Counted from the first letter of the stretch, positions 44,252-53,900 are shown. The stretch is DNA of 64,000 nt from Streptomyces sp. V4I2 (GCF_030817655.1 NZ_JAUSZM010000003.1:1736001-1800000); one strand, 5' to 3'. Notes: generated by a model from the letters alone, not told the origin. Numbers and translations are program-made.

Positions 44252-44827
44252 ATGGCTTTGCGGAACGCGGTGATGGCCGCGCTGTTGAAGGGCGAGGCGT
44301 CCGGGTACGATCTCGCGAAGGCATTCGATGCGACGGTAGCCAACTTCTGGATGTCGACGCCCCAGCAGCTCTACCGGGAGCTGGAGCGCATGGAGGCGGA
44401 AGGATTCGTCACGGCCCGCGTCGTCGAGCAGAAGCGTCGCCCCAACAAGCGGCTGTTCTCCTTGACGGAGGCCGGGCGGAAGGCCGTCCACGCCTACACC
44501 GCCGAGCCCTTGGGCAAACCGGCGGTGGTCCGGGACGAGTTGCTTGTCAAGGTGCAGTGCGTGGACGTGGGCGACATGGAAGCGGTCCGGACTGCCATCG
44601 CGGAGCGCATGCAGTGGGCCACCGCCAAGCTGGCCGGCTACGAGAGGCTCCGGCAGCGCCTGCTCGACGGGCGCTCTGAGGAGGCGTACTTCGCCGAGGC
44701 CGAGCGCATCGGCCCGTATCTCACCCTGCTGCGCGGGATGTCGTTCGAGCGGGAGAACCTCCAGTGGGGAGACATGGCGCTGCGCAGGCTCGAACAGCGC
44801 ACAGCGGCACTGCGGGCCGACGGCTGA
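44252..44827 (+). CDS. PadR-family transcription regulator
   Basis: 191-residue regulator: an N-terminal winged helix (LLKGEASGYDLAKAFDATVA, STPQQLYRELERMEAEGFVT, RRPNKRLFSLTEAGRKAV) and a helical C-terminal dimerisation domain typical of longer PadR proteins. PadR regulators often control phenolic-acid stress genes or exporters; the convergent membrane protein and the hydrolase promoter with a matching motif are likely targets. Confidence 0.88.
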   Translation: MALRNAVMAALLKGEASGYDLAKAFDATVANFWMSTPQQLYRELERMEAEGFVTARVVEQKRRPNKRLFSLTEAGRKAVHAYTAEPLGKPAVVRDELLVKVQCVDVGDMEAVRTAIAERMQWATAKLAGYERLRQRLLDGRSEEAYFAEAERIGPYLTLLRGMSFERENLQWGDMALRRLEQRTAALRADG

Positions 44828-44910
44828 CCGCGACGATCCCACCTGCACGATCGGTCAAGAAGAGGGGGTGGGGCGATTGTGCCCGACTCCACCCCTCACC
44901 GGTCGTCGGA

Positions 44911-46209
44911 CTATGCCCGGGCGAGGAGCAGCTGCGGTTCCTCGTCGGCGGGAATGCGATGCAGCCCCTTGCGGTCGTAGAACCGGGTCACGCCGAAGCC
45001 GAAGAGGCCGGCGACCGCGAGTCCCACACCCAGCATCACCCAGCCCCGGGTCAGACCCGCGTCGGCCTGGGCGTCGTAGTAGAGGATGGAGCGGACGGCG
45101 CCCGTGATCTGGCGCAGGGGCTCGAACTCGCCGAGGGCGCGGTAGAAACCGGGGAGGGCTTGGAGGGGGACCGTGGCGCCGGATGTCGGTACCGCCATGG
45201 CGATGTAGAAGATCGTGATGAACAGCATCCCCGGCGTGCCGAACACAGCGAGCAGTCCGAGCCCGCCGATGCCGACAACCGCGATCGTGCACACGGAGAA
45301 GAGCCACAGCAGGGGCAGGTGAGAGGCGTCCATGCCCATGATGCCCACCGCACCGGCCAGGGCCAGGCTTCCCATGAGCAGGGACAGACCGATCATGAGC
45401 GTGCTGCTGATGGCCAGGGTCTGGACGCGAGTCGCGCGCAGCAGCGGGTTGTGGACCCGCAGCGGGCCCATGTCGCTGTGGGTGTAGCCGAGGGCGTGGT
45501 CCACCTGGCCGCTGATGACGTTGGCGGCGAGCATGCCGCAGACGACGAGGACGAGGGAGTAGTAGAAGGCACTCAGACCGAGGCCGCTGTGCGAGTCGAG
45601 CGGATGCCCGTCCTCGATCTGCACCACGGCCGGGTCGGCCAGCAGCAGGCGCGCGGCAGCGGGCAGTTGGTCCTGCGCGGCCTCGGCCTGAACGGTCAGC
45701 TGTTCACCCACCTGCGCGGAGGCCGACTGCGCGGCCGTCGTCGTGGCCTGCCGCGCCATGCTGGACCCCACGCTGCCGGCGGACTGGTTGGTCAGCACGG
45801 TGAGTGTCGGGCGGACGGGCTTGCCGGCCACCCCGGGGCCGGTGAGGGCGGCGACAGTGGCGGTGAAGTCGCGGGGCACGACGAGCGCGCCGAACAGCTT
45901 GCCCTTGCCCAGTTCCTCCCTCATCTCCTCCTCGTCCATCAGCTTCCAGTCGATCCTGTCTCCGCCCTGGGACGACTTCTTGATCGACTGGGTGATCTGT
46001 GCACCGAGGTCGGTCTGCTTGCCACCGACCTTCGACCCCTCATCGGCGCTGACCAGGCCGACGGGCAGCTTGTGCAGGTGACCGGCAGGGTCGATGTTGG
46101 CGCCGACGTAGAACACCGTGAACAGCAGTGCCACGAAGCCCACGATGACGCCGTTGACGGTCCACAGACGCTTCGCGCGCAGGACGCGGAAGGGGTGGGC
46201 GTTACTCAT
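44911..46209 (-). CDS. YhgE/Pip-type (ABC-2-like) membrane protein
   Basis: 432-residue protein with one N-terminal TM helix (GVIVGFVALLFTVFYVGANI), a large extracytoplasmic domain (residues ~40-235: PVGLVSADEGSKVGGKQTDL, LFGALVVPRDFTATVAAL) and about five C-terminal TM helices. The pattern is the YhgE/Pip and DUF3533 group of ABC-2-like exporters, found in phage-infection and ESAT-6-type systems. No ATPase gene is adjacent. It follows the SGNH hydrolase gene in the same direction with 69 bp between and may share its promoter. Confidence 0.8.
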   Translation of the reverse strand: MSNAHPFRVLRAKRLWTVNGVIVGFVALLFTVFYVGANIDPAGHLHKLPVGLVSADEGSKVGGKQTDLGAQITQSIKKSSQGGDRIDWKLMDEEEMREELGKGKLFGALVVPRDFTATVAALTGPGVAGKPVRPTLTVLTNQSAGSVGSSMARQATTTAAQSASAQVGEQLTVQAEAAQDQLPAAARLLLADPAVVQIEDGHPLDSHSGLGLSAFYYSLVLVVCGMLAANVISGQVDHALGYTHSDMGPLRVHNPLLRATRVQTLAISSTLMIGLSLLMGSLALAGAVGIMGMDASHLPLLWLFSVCTIAVVGIGGLGLLAVFGTPGMLFITIFYIAMAVPTSGATVPLQALPGFYRALGEFEPLRQITGAVRSILYYDAQADAGLTRGWVMLGVGLAVAGLFGFGVTRFYDRKGLHRIPADEEPQLLLARA

Positions 46210-46278
46210 TTCCAGCTCCGGAACGAGGAAGAGAGAAGTGCAGCAGGAGGAGCCGCCGGCGTCGTCGCGGGCGGATCC

Positions 46279-47085
46279 TCATACGGCTGAGGAGGTGTCC
46301 CCGGCGGACGCAGCCACCGGAAGCAGCGCCGGCCGCTTGGCCTGGCGGCCGTCGCCGGAGGAGCGGCCACGCAGGCGGCGGCCGAGCCAAGGGCCCAGGA
46401 AGGTGCCGGCCCAGCGCACTTCGGCGCCCACGGTCCTCCAGACAGAGATGTCCGTCCCCTCGGCCGGAACGGGAAGGGTCCACTTGTCGTCGCTGCCCGG
46501 CAGACCGAGCGCCTGGGCCACGGCAGCCGCGATGCGCGCGTGCCCCAGCGGGCCGGCGTGCAGCCGGTCAGCACTCCACAACCGCGGATCGGTCGCCGCC
46601 GCGTGCGCGGCCGTCTCCGCCACCACCACGCCGTGGCGGTCGGCGGCCTCCCGGATGCGCGCGTTGAGTGCGAGAACACGGTGACCGATCGGGCGGGCCA
46701 ACGGCGTGATACGCCCGACATCGGGAAACATGAGGGTCGCGACGGTGGCGCCCTGCGCCGTGAGGGCGGCGAACATCGCCTCAACATGGTCGGCCACCTC
46801 GTCGAGGTCGCAACCCGGGCGCAACACGTCGTTGACCCCAGCCACCACGGTGGCGAGGTCGGGCCGCATCGCGAGAGCCGGAGCCAGTTGCTCGGCGCGC
46901 ACCTGACCGGCCTTACGGCCGCGCACCGCGAGGTTGGCGTAGCGCAGGCCGGGACTGTGGCGGGCGACCTGCTCGGCGAGCCGGTCCGCCCAGCCCCGAA
47001 GACCACGGACGTCGTCGCCGTCCCCGAGCCCCTCGGTGTGACTGTCGCCCAGGGCGACATAGCGCAGATACCCGCTGCTCGACAC
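46279..47085 (-). CDS. SGNH/GDSL-family hydrolase
   Basis: 268-residue esterase-type enzyme, relative of 15521-16303. Block I VALGDSHTEG carries the Ser (with His at the usual Leu/Phe position), block II ANLAVRGRKAGQ, block III VVAGVNDVL with Asn, block V WSADRLHAGPLGHARIAAA with Asp/His. The C-terminal GRSSGDGRQAKRP tail is shared with the first copy. It has no signal peptide. Confidence 0.85.
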   Translation of the reverse strand: MSSSGYLRYVALGDSHTEGLGDGDDVRGLRGWADRLAEQVARHSPGLRYANLAVRGRKAGQVRAEQLAPALAMRPDLATVVAGVNDVLRPGCDLDEVADHVEAMFAALTAQGATVATLMFPDVGRITPLARPIGHRVLALNARIREAADRHGVVVAETAAHAAATDPRLWSADRLHAGPLGHARIAAAVAQALGLPGSDDKWTLPVPAEGTDISVWRTVGAEVRWAGTFLGPWLGRRLRGRSSGDGRQAKRPALLPVAASAGDTSSAV

Positions 47086-47143
47086 GGGGCCGACCGCCTC
47101 TCGTCAACGCTGCTGATGGAAGTGGCACCGCCATCGCTAAACA

Positions 47144-47168
47144 ACTAGGCACCTAGTCGCATTGTTGA
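47144..47168. promoter_or_regulatory. ACTAGG/CCTAGT inverted repeat and putative PadR site B
   Basis: ACTAGGCACCTAGT (47144-47157) has 6-bp arms and a 2-bp spacer, and overlaps TAGTCGCATTGTTGA (47154-47168), the partner of the motif at 44216. It lies 59-83 bp upstream of the SGNH hydrolase start. Confidence 0.5.
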
Positions 47169-47598
47169 ATATGAGGGTAGCTGCGGGCTCACCTTCCTGC
47201 AAAGTGACGCCGCTCGGGCAGGAGCTGAGGCCGTCGAGGGCGGTCCACCGCCGCAGTCCCCCGCCTTGGTCCCGCGCCGACCTCACCGCCTATTCCCTCT
47301 TCAGACCTGAGCACCGACCGCGGTCTGCGCCGGCACCTGAGCGCCCGGGTCATCAACGGCATGCGCAACAAGGACGCGGTCGGCTTCACCACCGCCCGCC
47401 GTTTCGCGCCAAACCGCCCGTACCGGGTCACCTTCAACGGTGGCGTCCACCACCCGGGCGACACGCCTACTGCCAGACCGCCATGCCCCCGGCTCACCTC
47501 CGGCTCGTAAGAGCCGGGGACGGAGTTCACCCGGCCGATCCCGCCCGGGAGGGCCCGCCGTCGGCGGCCGGGCGCTCGGAGCCGGCCCTGTCGAGGGG
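47169..47598. other. Spacer, no gene seen
   Basis: I find no supported gene. A plus-strand stretch near 47340-47460 reads ARVINGMRNKDAVGFTTARR and RPYRVTFNGG without a start or recognised family; it could be a relic. Confidence 0.4.
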
Positions 47599-49059
47599 TC
47601 AGGCAAGGGAAATGACGACCGACTTGGTCCTCGTGTACGCCTCCAGCGCCTCCGGCCCGGATTCGCGTCCGTAGCCGGACTGCTTGACGCCGCCGAAGGG
47701 CATGGCGGGATCGAGCATGGCCCAGTCGTTGACCCAGACGATGCCGGCGTCCAGTCGCGCGGCGACCCGATGGGCGCGCGCCAGGTCGGAGGTCTGCAGA
47801 CCGGCGGCGAGTCCGTACGGCGTGCTGTTCGCCAGCGCGATCGCCTCTTCCTCGGTATCGAAGGGCTGAACCGTCAGCACCGGGCCGAAGATCTCCTCCT
47901 GGACGGTGCGGGCGTCGTTGTCGAGGCCGGCGATGACGGTGGGCTCGAAGTAGTAACCGCCGTTGAGTTCCATGCGCTCACCGCCGACGACGATGCGGCC
48001 GCCGTCCTCGACGGCCGCTTTCACGAAGCGCTCGACGTTCTCCACGTGCCGCTCGCCGGCCATCGGCCCGACGACGGTGGCCGGGTCGAAGGGGTCGCCG
48101 ACGGGGGCCGCCGGAACCGCGTCGGCGAGGATGCCCAGCGTGGTGTCGTACAGGGACCGGTGGACCAGCAGCCGGGGTCCGCCCATGCAGAACTGTCCGG
48201 TGTTGAAGACGAAGGCCTTGATGATCGCGCCGATCGCCTTCCCGACGTCGGCGTCCTCGAAGACGATGTGCGGCGCGTTGCCACCCAACTCCATGGTGAC
48301 CGGCTTGAGTTGCGCTCCGGCCGTGCTCGCCGCCAGGCGGCCGACCCTCGTCGACCCGGTGAAGGCGATCTTGTCGACGCCCGGATGACGCACCAGTGCC
48401 TCACCCAGGACGGGGCCGCTGCCGGTGACGACGTTCACCACTCCCGCGGGAACGCCGGCGTCGGCGAGGATCTCCGCCATCAGCAGCGCGCTGAGGGGAG
48501 TCTCGTCGGCCGGTTTGTGGACGATGGTGTTGCCGGCCGCCAGGGCGGGGGCGAACTTCGACGTGCTCAGGATCAACGGGAAGTTGAACGGGGTGATCGC
48601 TCCCACCACGCCGACGGGCTCCCTGCGGGTGTAGGCGTGGGCGGGTAGGGCGACCTGCCGCGTGGCTCCGTCGAGGCTCTGCGCCAGCGCCGAGTAGTAC
48701 TCGTACGTCTCGGCCACGGTCTCCACGTCGACCGCTCGGCTGAGCGAGAGGGGCTTGCCGACGTCAAGGCTCTCGACCGCGGCGATCTCGTCCGCCCGTT
48801 CGCGCACCAGATCGGCCACCCGGTGCAGCACGCGGGCTCGCTCGCGGGCCGGTGTCCGGGGCCAGGGCCCCGCGTCGAACGCATCACGGGCAGCGGCCAC
48901 CGCGGCGGCGACATCCGCCCCGTCGGCCTCCGCGACCGTGGTGACGACTCTGCCGGTGGACGGGTCGACGATGTCGCGCCGCTCCTTGGACTCCGCGTCC
49001 CGCCACTCTCCGCCGATGAACAGCCTGCCCGGTTCGATGTGCGGTCGCTGCACGCTCAT
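47599..49059 (-). CDS. Aldehyde dehydrogenase (betaine/phenylacetaldehyde type)
   Basis: 486-residue NAD-dependent ALDH: nucleophile C291 in NTGQFCMGGPR, base E257 in MELGGNAPH, cofactor loops TPFNFPLILS and FTGSTRVGR. It is monocistronic and divergent from the Tat-type beta-propeller gene across a 369-bp gap. Which aldehyde it uses is not visible. Confidence 0.9.
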   Translation of the reverse strand: MSVQRPHIEPGRLFIGGEWRDAESKERRDIVDPSTGRVVTTVAEADGADVAAAVAAARDAFDAGPWPRTPARERARVLHRVADLVRERADEIAAVESLDVGKPLSLSRAVDVETVAETYEYYSALAQSLDGATRQVALPAHAYTRREPVGVVGAITPFNFPLILSTSKFAPALAAGNTIVHKPADETPLSALLMAEILADAGVPAGVVNVVTGSGPVLGEALVRHPGVDKIAFTGSTRVGRLAASTAGAQLKPVTMELGGNAPHIVFEDADVGKAIGAIIKAFVFNTGQFCMGGPRLLVHRSLYDTTLGILADAVPAAPVGDPFDPATVVGPMAGERHVENVERFVKAAVEDGGRIVVGGERMELNGGYYFEPTVIAGLDNDARTVQEEIFGPVLTVQPFDTEEEAIALANSTPYGLAAGLQTSDLARAHRVAARLDAGIVWVNDWAMLDPAMPFGGVKQSGYGRESGPEALEAYTRTKSVVISLA

Positions 49060-49428
49060 GGCCCGCTCGCCCTCCCGGTGCGGCGCGCGGCCGCCACCGT
49101 GCTCACGCCGGTCGCGCCACTGCGGCCGGCAGGTTTTCGGATGATGGCCCAGCGGTCCCCGCCTGGACAGGGAACCGGGAGGCGCGCGCCGGAAGTAAGG
49201 ACGAATGACGTATCCAGGGCGCTACGTTCAGCCTTGTCAGGTCGGCCTGCTGTCGAGTGGCGCGCCTTCGCCGTCCGTGCTCCCACCGGCCCGTCGGCTT
49301 TCCGTCCGATGGACTGAGGAGAGTCGGGACATTCGTCGCTGTGGCTAGATACTTGAACTCTCAAGAATTAGTCCAGGAGCCCAGCCGGACCGGCACGGCC
49401 CGTCTTGTTTTCCGTGGAAGGACGATCG
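49060..49428. promoter_or_regulatory. Divergent promoter region with a CTTGA-N4-TCAAG repeat
   Basis: The 369-bp gap between the divergent aldehyde dehydrogenase and beta-propeller genes contains CTTGA (49352-49356) and TCAAG (49361-49365), in an AT-richer patch about 65 bp before the beta-propeller start. This is a plausible operator or promoter; otherwise I see no gene. Confidence 0.35.
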
Positions 49429-50373
49429 ATGACAAGTTCTCTCGCACGCAGGCAGCTTCTCGGCACGGGCATCGCCCTGGGAGCGACGGCCCTGATCGGC
49501 GGTACGGCACAGGCCGCTCCGGGCACCGCCAGATCGTGGCCCAAGGAGTTCTCGCTGCCCAACGGCTGGGGGCCGGAGGGAGTCGCGATCGGCTCCGCGC
49601 CGTACGCCTACTTCGGATCGATCGCCACCGGCGGCGTGTACCGGGTGAACCTCGCGAGCGGCAAGGGCAAGGTCGTCCACCGCGGCCTGGGACGCATGAC
49701 GGTCGGGCTGAAGGCTGACTCCTGGGGGCGGCTGTTCCTGGCGGGCGGCAGCAGTGGCGAACTGCGGGTCGTCGACGCCCACAGTGGTGCGCTGCTCGCC
49801 AACCACGTCGTCGCCGGAGAGAACAGTTTCGTCAACGACGTCCTGCTCACCCGCGACGCCGCCTGGTTCACCGAGTCGTTCAGCGCACAGCTCTTCAAGC
49901 TGCCGCTGGGCAGGCAGGGCCGTATCGGCGCCCCGGAGAGCCTCACGCTGAGCGGTGACTGGGTGCAGTCCGGTTTCACGTCCAACGGCATCTCGCTCAC
50001 CCCCGACGGCAGCGCCCTGCTCGTCACCAACGCGGCCGCGGACGGCGGTTCGCTGATGCGCGTCAACCCCCGCACCGGCGTGGCCCGCAAGGTGGACCTG
50101 GGTGACACCACACTGCCCAGCGGCGACGGGCTGGTGCTGGTCGGCCGCACCCTCTACGTCGTCCAGCCCAACCCCAACCAGGTGGACGTGATCCGGCTCA
50201 ACCGGTCGGGTACACGGGGCACCGCGGTCGGGGTGATCAGGGACGACCGCTTCGACCTGCCCACCACGGCCGCCGCCTACCAGGGTCGGCTGTACCTCCC
50301 CAACTCCCGCTTCACCACCCCGGACCGGGATGAGAACACCCCTTACAACGCGGTGTCCGTGCCGTTGGTGTGA
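49429..50373 (+). CDS. Exported SMP-30/NHL-like beta-propeller protein
   Basis: 314 residues with a Tat-type leader (SSLARRQLLGTGIALGATAL, then AQAA). The mature part is built of repeated blade-like strands (GGVYRVNLASGKG, SGELRVVDAHSGA, GGSLMRVNPRTGVA), as in the SMP-30/gluconolactonase and NHL folds, so a secreted lactonase or binding protein is likely. The ATG at 49429 follows GGAAGG. It ends before a strong bidirectional terminator. The substrate is unknown. Confidence 0.75.
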   Translation: MTSSLARRQLLGTGIALGATALIGGTAQAAPGTARSWPKEFSLPNGWGPEGVAIGSAPYAYFGSIATGGVYRVNLASGKGKVVHRGLGRMTVGLKADSWGRLFLAGGSSGELRVVDAHSGALLANHVVAGENSFVNDVLLTRDAAWFTESFSAQLFKLPLGRQGRIGAPESLTLSGDWVQSGFTSNGISLTPDGSALLVTNAAADGGSLMRVNPRTGVARKVDLGDTTLPSGDGLVLVGRTLYVVQPNPNQVDVIRLNRSGTRGTAVGVIRDDRFDLPTTAAAYQGRLYLPNSRFTTPDRDENTPYNAVSVPLV

Positions 50374-50383
50374 CGTACGGCCG

Positions 50384-50434
50384 GAGCACGGCTGGACCCC
50401 GTCCGCTCGAAGCGGGCGGGGTCCAGCCGTGCTC
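50384..50434. terminator. Strong bidirectional terminator hairpin
   Basis: 17-bp perfect arms (50384-50400 and 50418-50434, GAGCACGGCTGGACCCC and its complement) enclose a further CCGCT-CGA-AGCGG stem. It sits between convergent genes ending at 50373 and 50442 and should stop both transcripts. Confidence 0.9.
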
Positions 50435-50441
50435 GCAGTTT

Positions 50442-51923
50442 CTATCCGTGCCTGGTGATGGTGTGCGCTTCGGTGAAGGAGAGCAGGCCGTCGGGGCCCA
50501 TCTCGCGTCCGATGCCGCTCTGCCGGAAGCCACCGAAGGGGGCTCGGTCGTCGCATGCCACGGCGTTGGCGTGGTTGATCCAGGTGGTGCCGGTGCGCAG
50601 CCGTTCCGCAAGGCCCGCCGCGCGGGCGGCATCGGCGCTCCAGACCGAGGAGCACAGTCCCGACCAGTCGTTGTTGACCTGGTGCAGTACGGCGTCGACG
50701 TCGTCGAAGGGCAGGATCGGCAGGGCGGGGCCGAACTGTTCCTCGGTGACGATCCGCAGGCCGGTGTCCGGGGCGAGGACGAGGGCGGGGCGCAGATAGT
50801 GGCCCTTGGAGGCGGCCGCGCCGGGGGCCAGGGTGCCCAGTTCGCGCACCTCGGCTCCGGCTCCGGCGGCCTGGGCGAGCATGTCCGCCACCTTGTCACG
50901 CTGGGCGGCGCTGTTGAGGGGGCCCATGGTCGAGGCGGGATCGTCTCCGGGCCCCACACGCTGGGTGTCGAGGGCGGAGGAGAGCGCGTCGACGAGTTCG
51001 TCGTAGCGGGAGCGGTGGACGTACACCCGCTTGACGGCCATGCAGACCTGGCCGCTCGTCAGGAAGGCGCCCTGGACGAGCCGTCCGATGTGCTCCTGGT
51101 CCAGTACGGCGTCGTCGAGGACGATCGCGGGGTCGTTGCCGCCGAGTTCGAGCGTCACCGCGGCGAGGTTCTGTGCGGCGGCGGCCATGATGTGCTTGCC
51201 GGCGGCCGTGCTGCCGGTGAAGACGATCTTCCGTACGCGAGGGTCGGTGAGCAGCGGGGCGACGGCTTCGTTGCTGCCCGTCACGACGTTCAGCACCCCG
51301 GCCGGGAGGCCTGCGGCGAACAGCTCCAGCGTGCGCACCATAGCCAGCGGCACGGTGGGCGGGGGCTTGACCACGGCCGTGTTCCCGGCGAGCAGCGCGT
51401 ACGGCAGGCTCGCTCCGAGGATCGCGATCGGCCAGTTGAAAGGCACGATGACGGTGACCACGCCCATGGGGAGGCGGTGGATGTACGAGGTCAGCGGCGG
51501 GCCGTCGAGACGCCGCACCTGGTCCAGGGAGTCGACCAGGTCGATCGCCGCCCGGGTACGGGCCACGAAGACCCCCATCTCGATCTGGCTCTCGAAGGAG
51601 ATCTTGCCGTTCTCGCGGGTCATCAAGGCCGCTCGCTCGGCCTCACTGCCGTCGAGCAGGGTGAGCGCCTCACTGATGATCTCCGCCCGCCGACGGGCGG
51701 GCATCGCGGCCCAGGCGGGGAACGCTGCATCCGCGGCCGCGACCGCCGCGCGGGCTTGCTCGGGGGTCGCCGCGGCTGCGTGGCCGACGACCAGGTCGGG
51801 GGCGGCGGGGTTGCGGACGGCCGTCCACGCCTCGGTCTCGACGGTCTTGCCGTCGATGAGCAGTCCGGTCCGGACGGGCGCCGCCCCGGTCTCCTGCGGT
51901 GCTGTAGGCATTCTTTCGGACAT
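50442..51923 (-). CDS. Aldehyde dehydrogenase family protein
   Basis: 493-residue ALDH with nucleophile C294 in TSGQVCMAVKR, base E259 in LELGGNDPA, and cofactor segments VPFNWPIAIL and FTGSTAAGK. Features such as PFNWPI and QVCMAVKRVYVH are those of the benzaldehyde/vanillin-type and aldehyde-family-9 relatives. It is divergent from the IclR gene with a shared 219-bp spacer carrying an inverted repeat, and is probably its target. Confidence 0.9.
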   Translation of the reverse strand: MSERMPTAPQETGAAPVRTGLLIDGKTVETEAWTAVRNPAAPDLVVGHAAAATPEQARAAVAAADAAFPAWAAMPARRRAEIISEALTLLDGSEAERAALMTRENGKISFESQIEMGVFVARTRAAIDLVDSLDQVRRLDGPPLTSYIHRLPMGVVTVIVPFNWPIAILGASLPYALLAGNTAVVKPPPTVPLAMVRTLELFAAGLPAGVLNVVTGSNEAVAPLLTDPRVRKIVFTGSTAAGKHIMAAAAQNLAAVTLELGGNDPAIVLDDAVLDQEHIGRLVQGAFLTSGQVCMAVKRVYVHRSRYDELVDALSSALDTQRVGPGDDPASTMGPLNSAAQRDKVADMLAQAAGAGAEVRELGTLAPGAAASKGHYLRPALVLAPDTGLRIVTEEQFGPALPILPFDDVDAVLHQVNNDWSGLCSSVWSADAARAAGLAERLRTGTTWINHANAVACDDRAPFGGFRQSGIGREMGPDGLLSFTEAHTITRHG

Positions 51924-52074
51924 GCGACTCTCCTGGAAGGATCAAGAAGCGCGGGAAAGAAGGACGTGCGACGCCTGGCGGACAATCATCCGTATGGCGG
52001 ACATGGTGGCTCAGGTTCGCTTTGGACAATTGACCGTGTCAACCCCTCGGATGCGGAAGCCTGGCAGGCACCGC

Positions 52075-52091
52075 TGTCCGCATCGCGGACA
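52075..52091. promoter_or_regulatory. TGTCCG-N5-CGGACA repeat, putative IclR site
   Basis: Six-bp arms TGTCCG (52075-52080) and CGGACA (52086-52091) lie in the divergent spacer, 52 bp before the IclR start and 152 bp before the ALDH start. This is a plausible autoregulatory operator. Confidence 0.4.
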
Positions 52092-52142
52092 CACGTTAGG
52101 CTGACCGGTCAGAGACCACTCCGACCGCAGCCGAGGAGCCAC

Positions 52143-52934
52143 GTGCCACGCCACGGAACAGGACCGGATTTCATCGAGGCACTGGCCCGGGGGCTGGAAG
52201 TCATCGCCGCGTTCCGGCCGGGGCACCCGCGGATGTCGCTGGCCCAGGTCGCCGGCGCCACCGGACTCGCCAGGCCGACCGCCCGGAGGATTCTGCTGAC
52301 TCTGGAGGAACTCGGCTATGTGCGCTCGTGCGAGACAGGGTTCGCGCTGACCCCCCGGGTGCTCGAACTCGGGGTCGCCTACGTACGCTCCATGGGATTG
52401 TGGGACATCGCGCGGCCCCACATGGAGCGGCTGGTGGAGCGGACCGACGAGTCGTGCTCCGTGGCTCAGCTGGATGGATCGGACATCATCTATGTGGCCC
52501 GGGTGGCCGTCCCGAAGCTGGTGACCCTGTCGGTGCAGATCGGAACGCGGTTTCCGGCACTGCAGACCTCCCTGGGAAAGGTACTGCTGGCGGCACTGCC
52601 GGCCGATGAGCTGGAAAAGGTGCTCGCCGAACCCTCACGCTCGGGGCTGACACCGTGCTGGCAGCCCGGCCCCGACGAACGCGACACGGTCCTGCGCGAG
52701 GTGCGGGCTCGTGGGTGGGCGCTGACGGACCAACAGCTGGCGCCCGGCATTCGGTCGGTCGCGGCCCCGTTGCGTGACGGCTCCGGCCAGGTCATCGCGG
52801 CACTCAACGTCAACTGCCACGCGGCCGAGACGTCGGTCGAGCGGCTTGTCGAGGAACATCTGCCGCTGCTGTTGCAGACCGCGGGAGACATCAGCGCGGA
52901 TTTCGCCCGCGTCGCCGCCGTCCCGCAGACCTGA
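52143..52934 (+). CDS. IclR-family transcription regulator (PcaR-like)
   Basis: 263-residue regulator starting at GTG 52143 behind GAGGAG. The winged helix is MSLAQVAGATGLARPTARRI with LTLEELGYVRSC, and the effector domain includes YVARVAVPKLVTLSVQIGTR and TSLGKVLLAALPADEL. Close relatives such as PcaR/PcaU and CatR-type IclR proteins respond to aromatic-acid intermediates. Likely targets are itself and the divergent aldehyde dehydrogenase. Confidence 0.88.
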   Translation: MPRHGTGPDFIEALARGLEVIAAFRPGHPRMSLAQVAGATGLARPTARRILLTLEELGYVRSCETGFALTPRVLELGVAYVRSMGLWDIARPHMERLVERTDESCSVAQLDGSDIIYVARVAVPKLVTLSVQIGTRFPALQTSLGKVLLAALPADELEKVLAEPSRSGLTPCWQPGPDERDTVLREVRARGWALTDQQLAPGIRSVAAPLRDGSGQVIAALNVNCHAAETSVERLVEEHLPLLLQTAGDISADFARVAAVPQT

Positions 52935-52988
52935 GCAGCCATCGCCCCTGACACGGACCTGAGGGCCGTCAGAGGGGCCGCGTGCGCG

Positions 52989-53900
52989 TCACGCCTCCTC
53001 AAGGGCTGCCAGATCAAGGGGGGTGGGCCTGAAGTCCTGGAGGCGGTCCGCATAGGTGCCTGAGAAGAGTTCCGCGACCGATCCGGCGGTCCAGCCGCCC
53101 TGCCCGAACCGCTCCTCGACCTCACCGGGGTGCGTCCACAGGGCGATCCGGTCGCCTCCCGCCGCGATGGCCTGTCCGGTGACGTGGGCCGACTCCTTGG
53201 ACGCGAGGTACACGATCACCGGTGCCACGTCCTGCGGCGATCCCAGCCCCTGCCGCCGGATGGCGTCGGGAACGGGCTCCCCCGCGTCCACCTGCGCCAC
53301 AAGGTCACCGACCCGGGGCATGGTCGCCACCATGCGGGTCAGCGCGGTCGGCACGATGGCGTTGACGGTGACATCGATCTTCGCGAGCTCGAGCGCCCAG
53401 GTGCGCGTCATCGCGACGATCGCGCCCTTGGACGCCGAGTACGCGGTCTGGCCGAAGCTGGCGCGCTGCCCCGCCGGTGATCCCACCAGGATGAGCCGAC
53501 CGCCCTCGCCCTGTTCGCGGAAGCGGGCAGCCGCCGCGCGACCACAGGTGAACGTACCGCGCAGATGGCTGTTGACCACGAGGTCGAAGTCGTCGTCGGT
53601 GGTATTGCGCAGGGTCCGGTCGCGCAACGCACCGGCGTTGGTGACCATCACGTCCAGTCGGCCGAACTCGTCGACCGCGCGCCGCACCAGCGCGTCGGCG
53701 AACTCGGAACCTCCGACCGCACCGACATGGGCGACGGCCGTTCCGCCCGCGTCCGTGATCAGGTCGGCCGTCTCCGTGGCCACGTCGGCGTCCAGGTCGT
53801 TCACGACGACGGCGGCACCCGCCGCGGCCATCGCGCGAGCATAGGCACGTCCCAGGCCTCGGCCCGAACCTGTGACGATGGCGACTTTGCCGTCGAGCAT
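52989..53900 (-). CDS. SDR, multifunctional-enzyme-type 3-hydroxyacyl-CoA dehydrogenase-like
   Basis: 303-residue SDR with the cofactor motif TGSGRGLGRAYARAMA typical of HSD17B4/MFE-2-type (3R)-hydroxyacyl-CoA dehydrogenases, the NAG motif TNAGALRDRT and active site AYSASKGAIVAM with Ser in VGSPAGQ. The C-terminal extension after the Rossmann core (EVEERFGQGGWTAGSVAELF) also fits that group. It is isolated between the IclR gene, on the other strand, and the response-regulator gene. Confidence 0.85.
   Translation of the reverse strand: MLDGKVAIVTGSGRGLGRAYARAMAAAGAAVVVNDLDADVATETADLITDAGGTAVAHVGAVGGSEFADALVRRAVDEFGRLDVMVTNAGALRDRTLRNTTDDDFDLVVNSHLRGTFTCGRAAAARFREQGEGGRLILVGSPAGQRASFGQTAYSASKGAIVAMTRTWALELAKIDVTVNAIVPTALTRMVATMPRVGDLVAQVDAGEPVPDAIRRQGLGSPQDVAPVIVYLASKESAHVTGQAIAAGGDRIALWTHPGEVEERFGQGGWTAGSVAELFSGTYADRLQDFRPTPLDLAALEEA

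Noticed and set aside
46279..47085. SGNH hydrolases at 15521 and 46279 as a recent duplication
   Set aside because: They share blocks and tail but differ at many residues, so they are older paralogs, not a recent copy.
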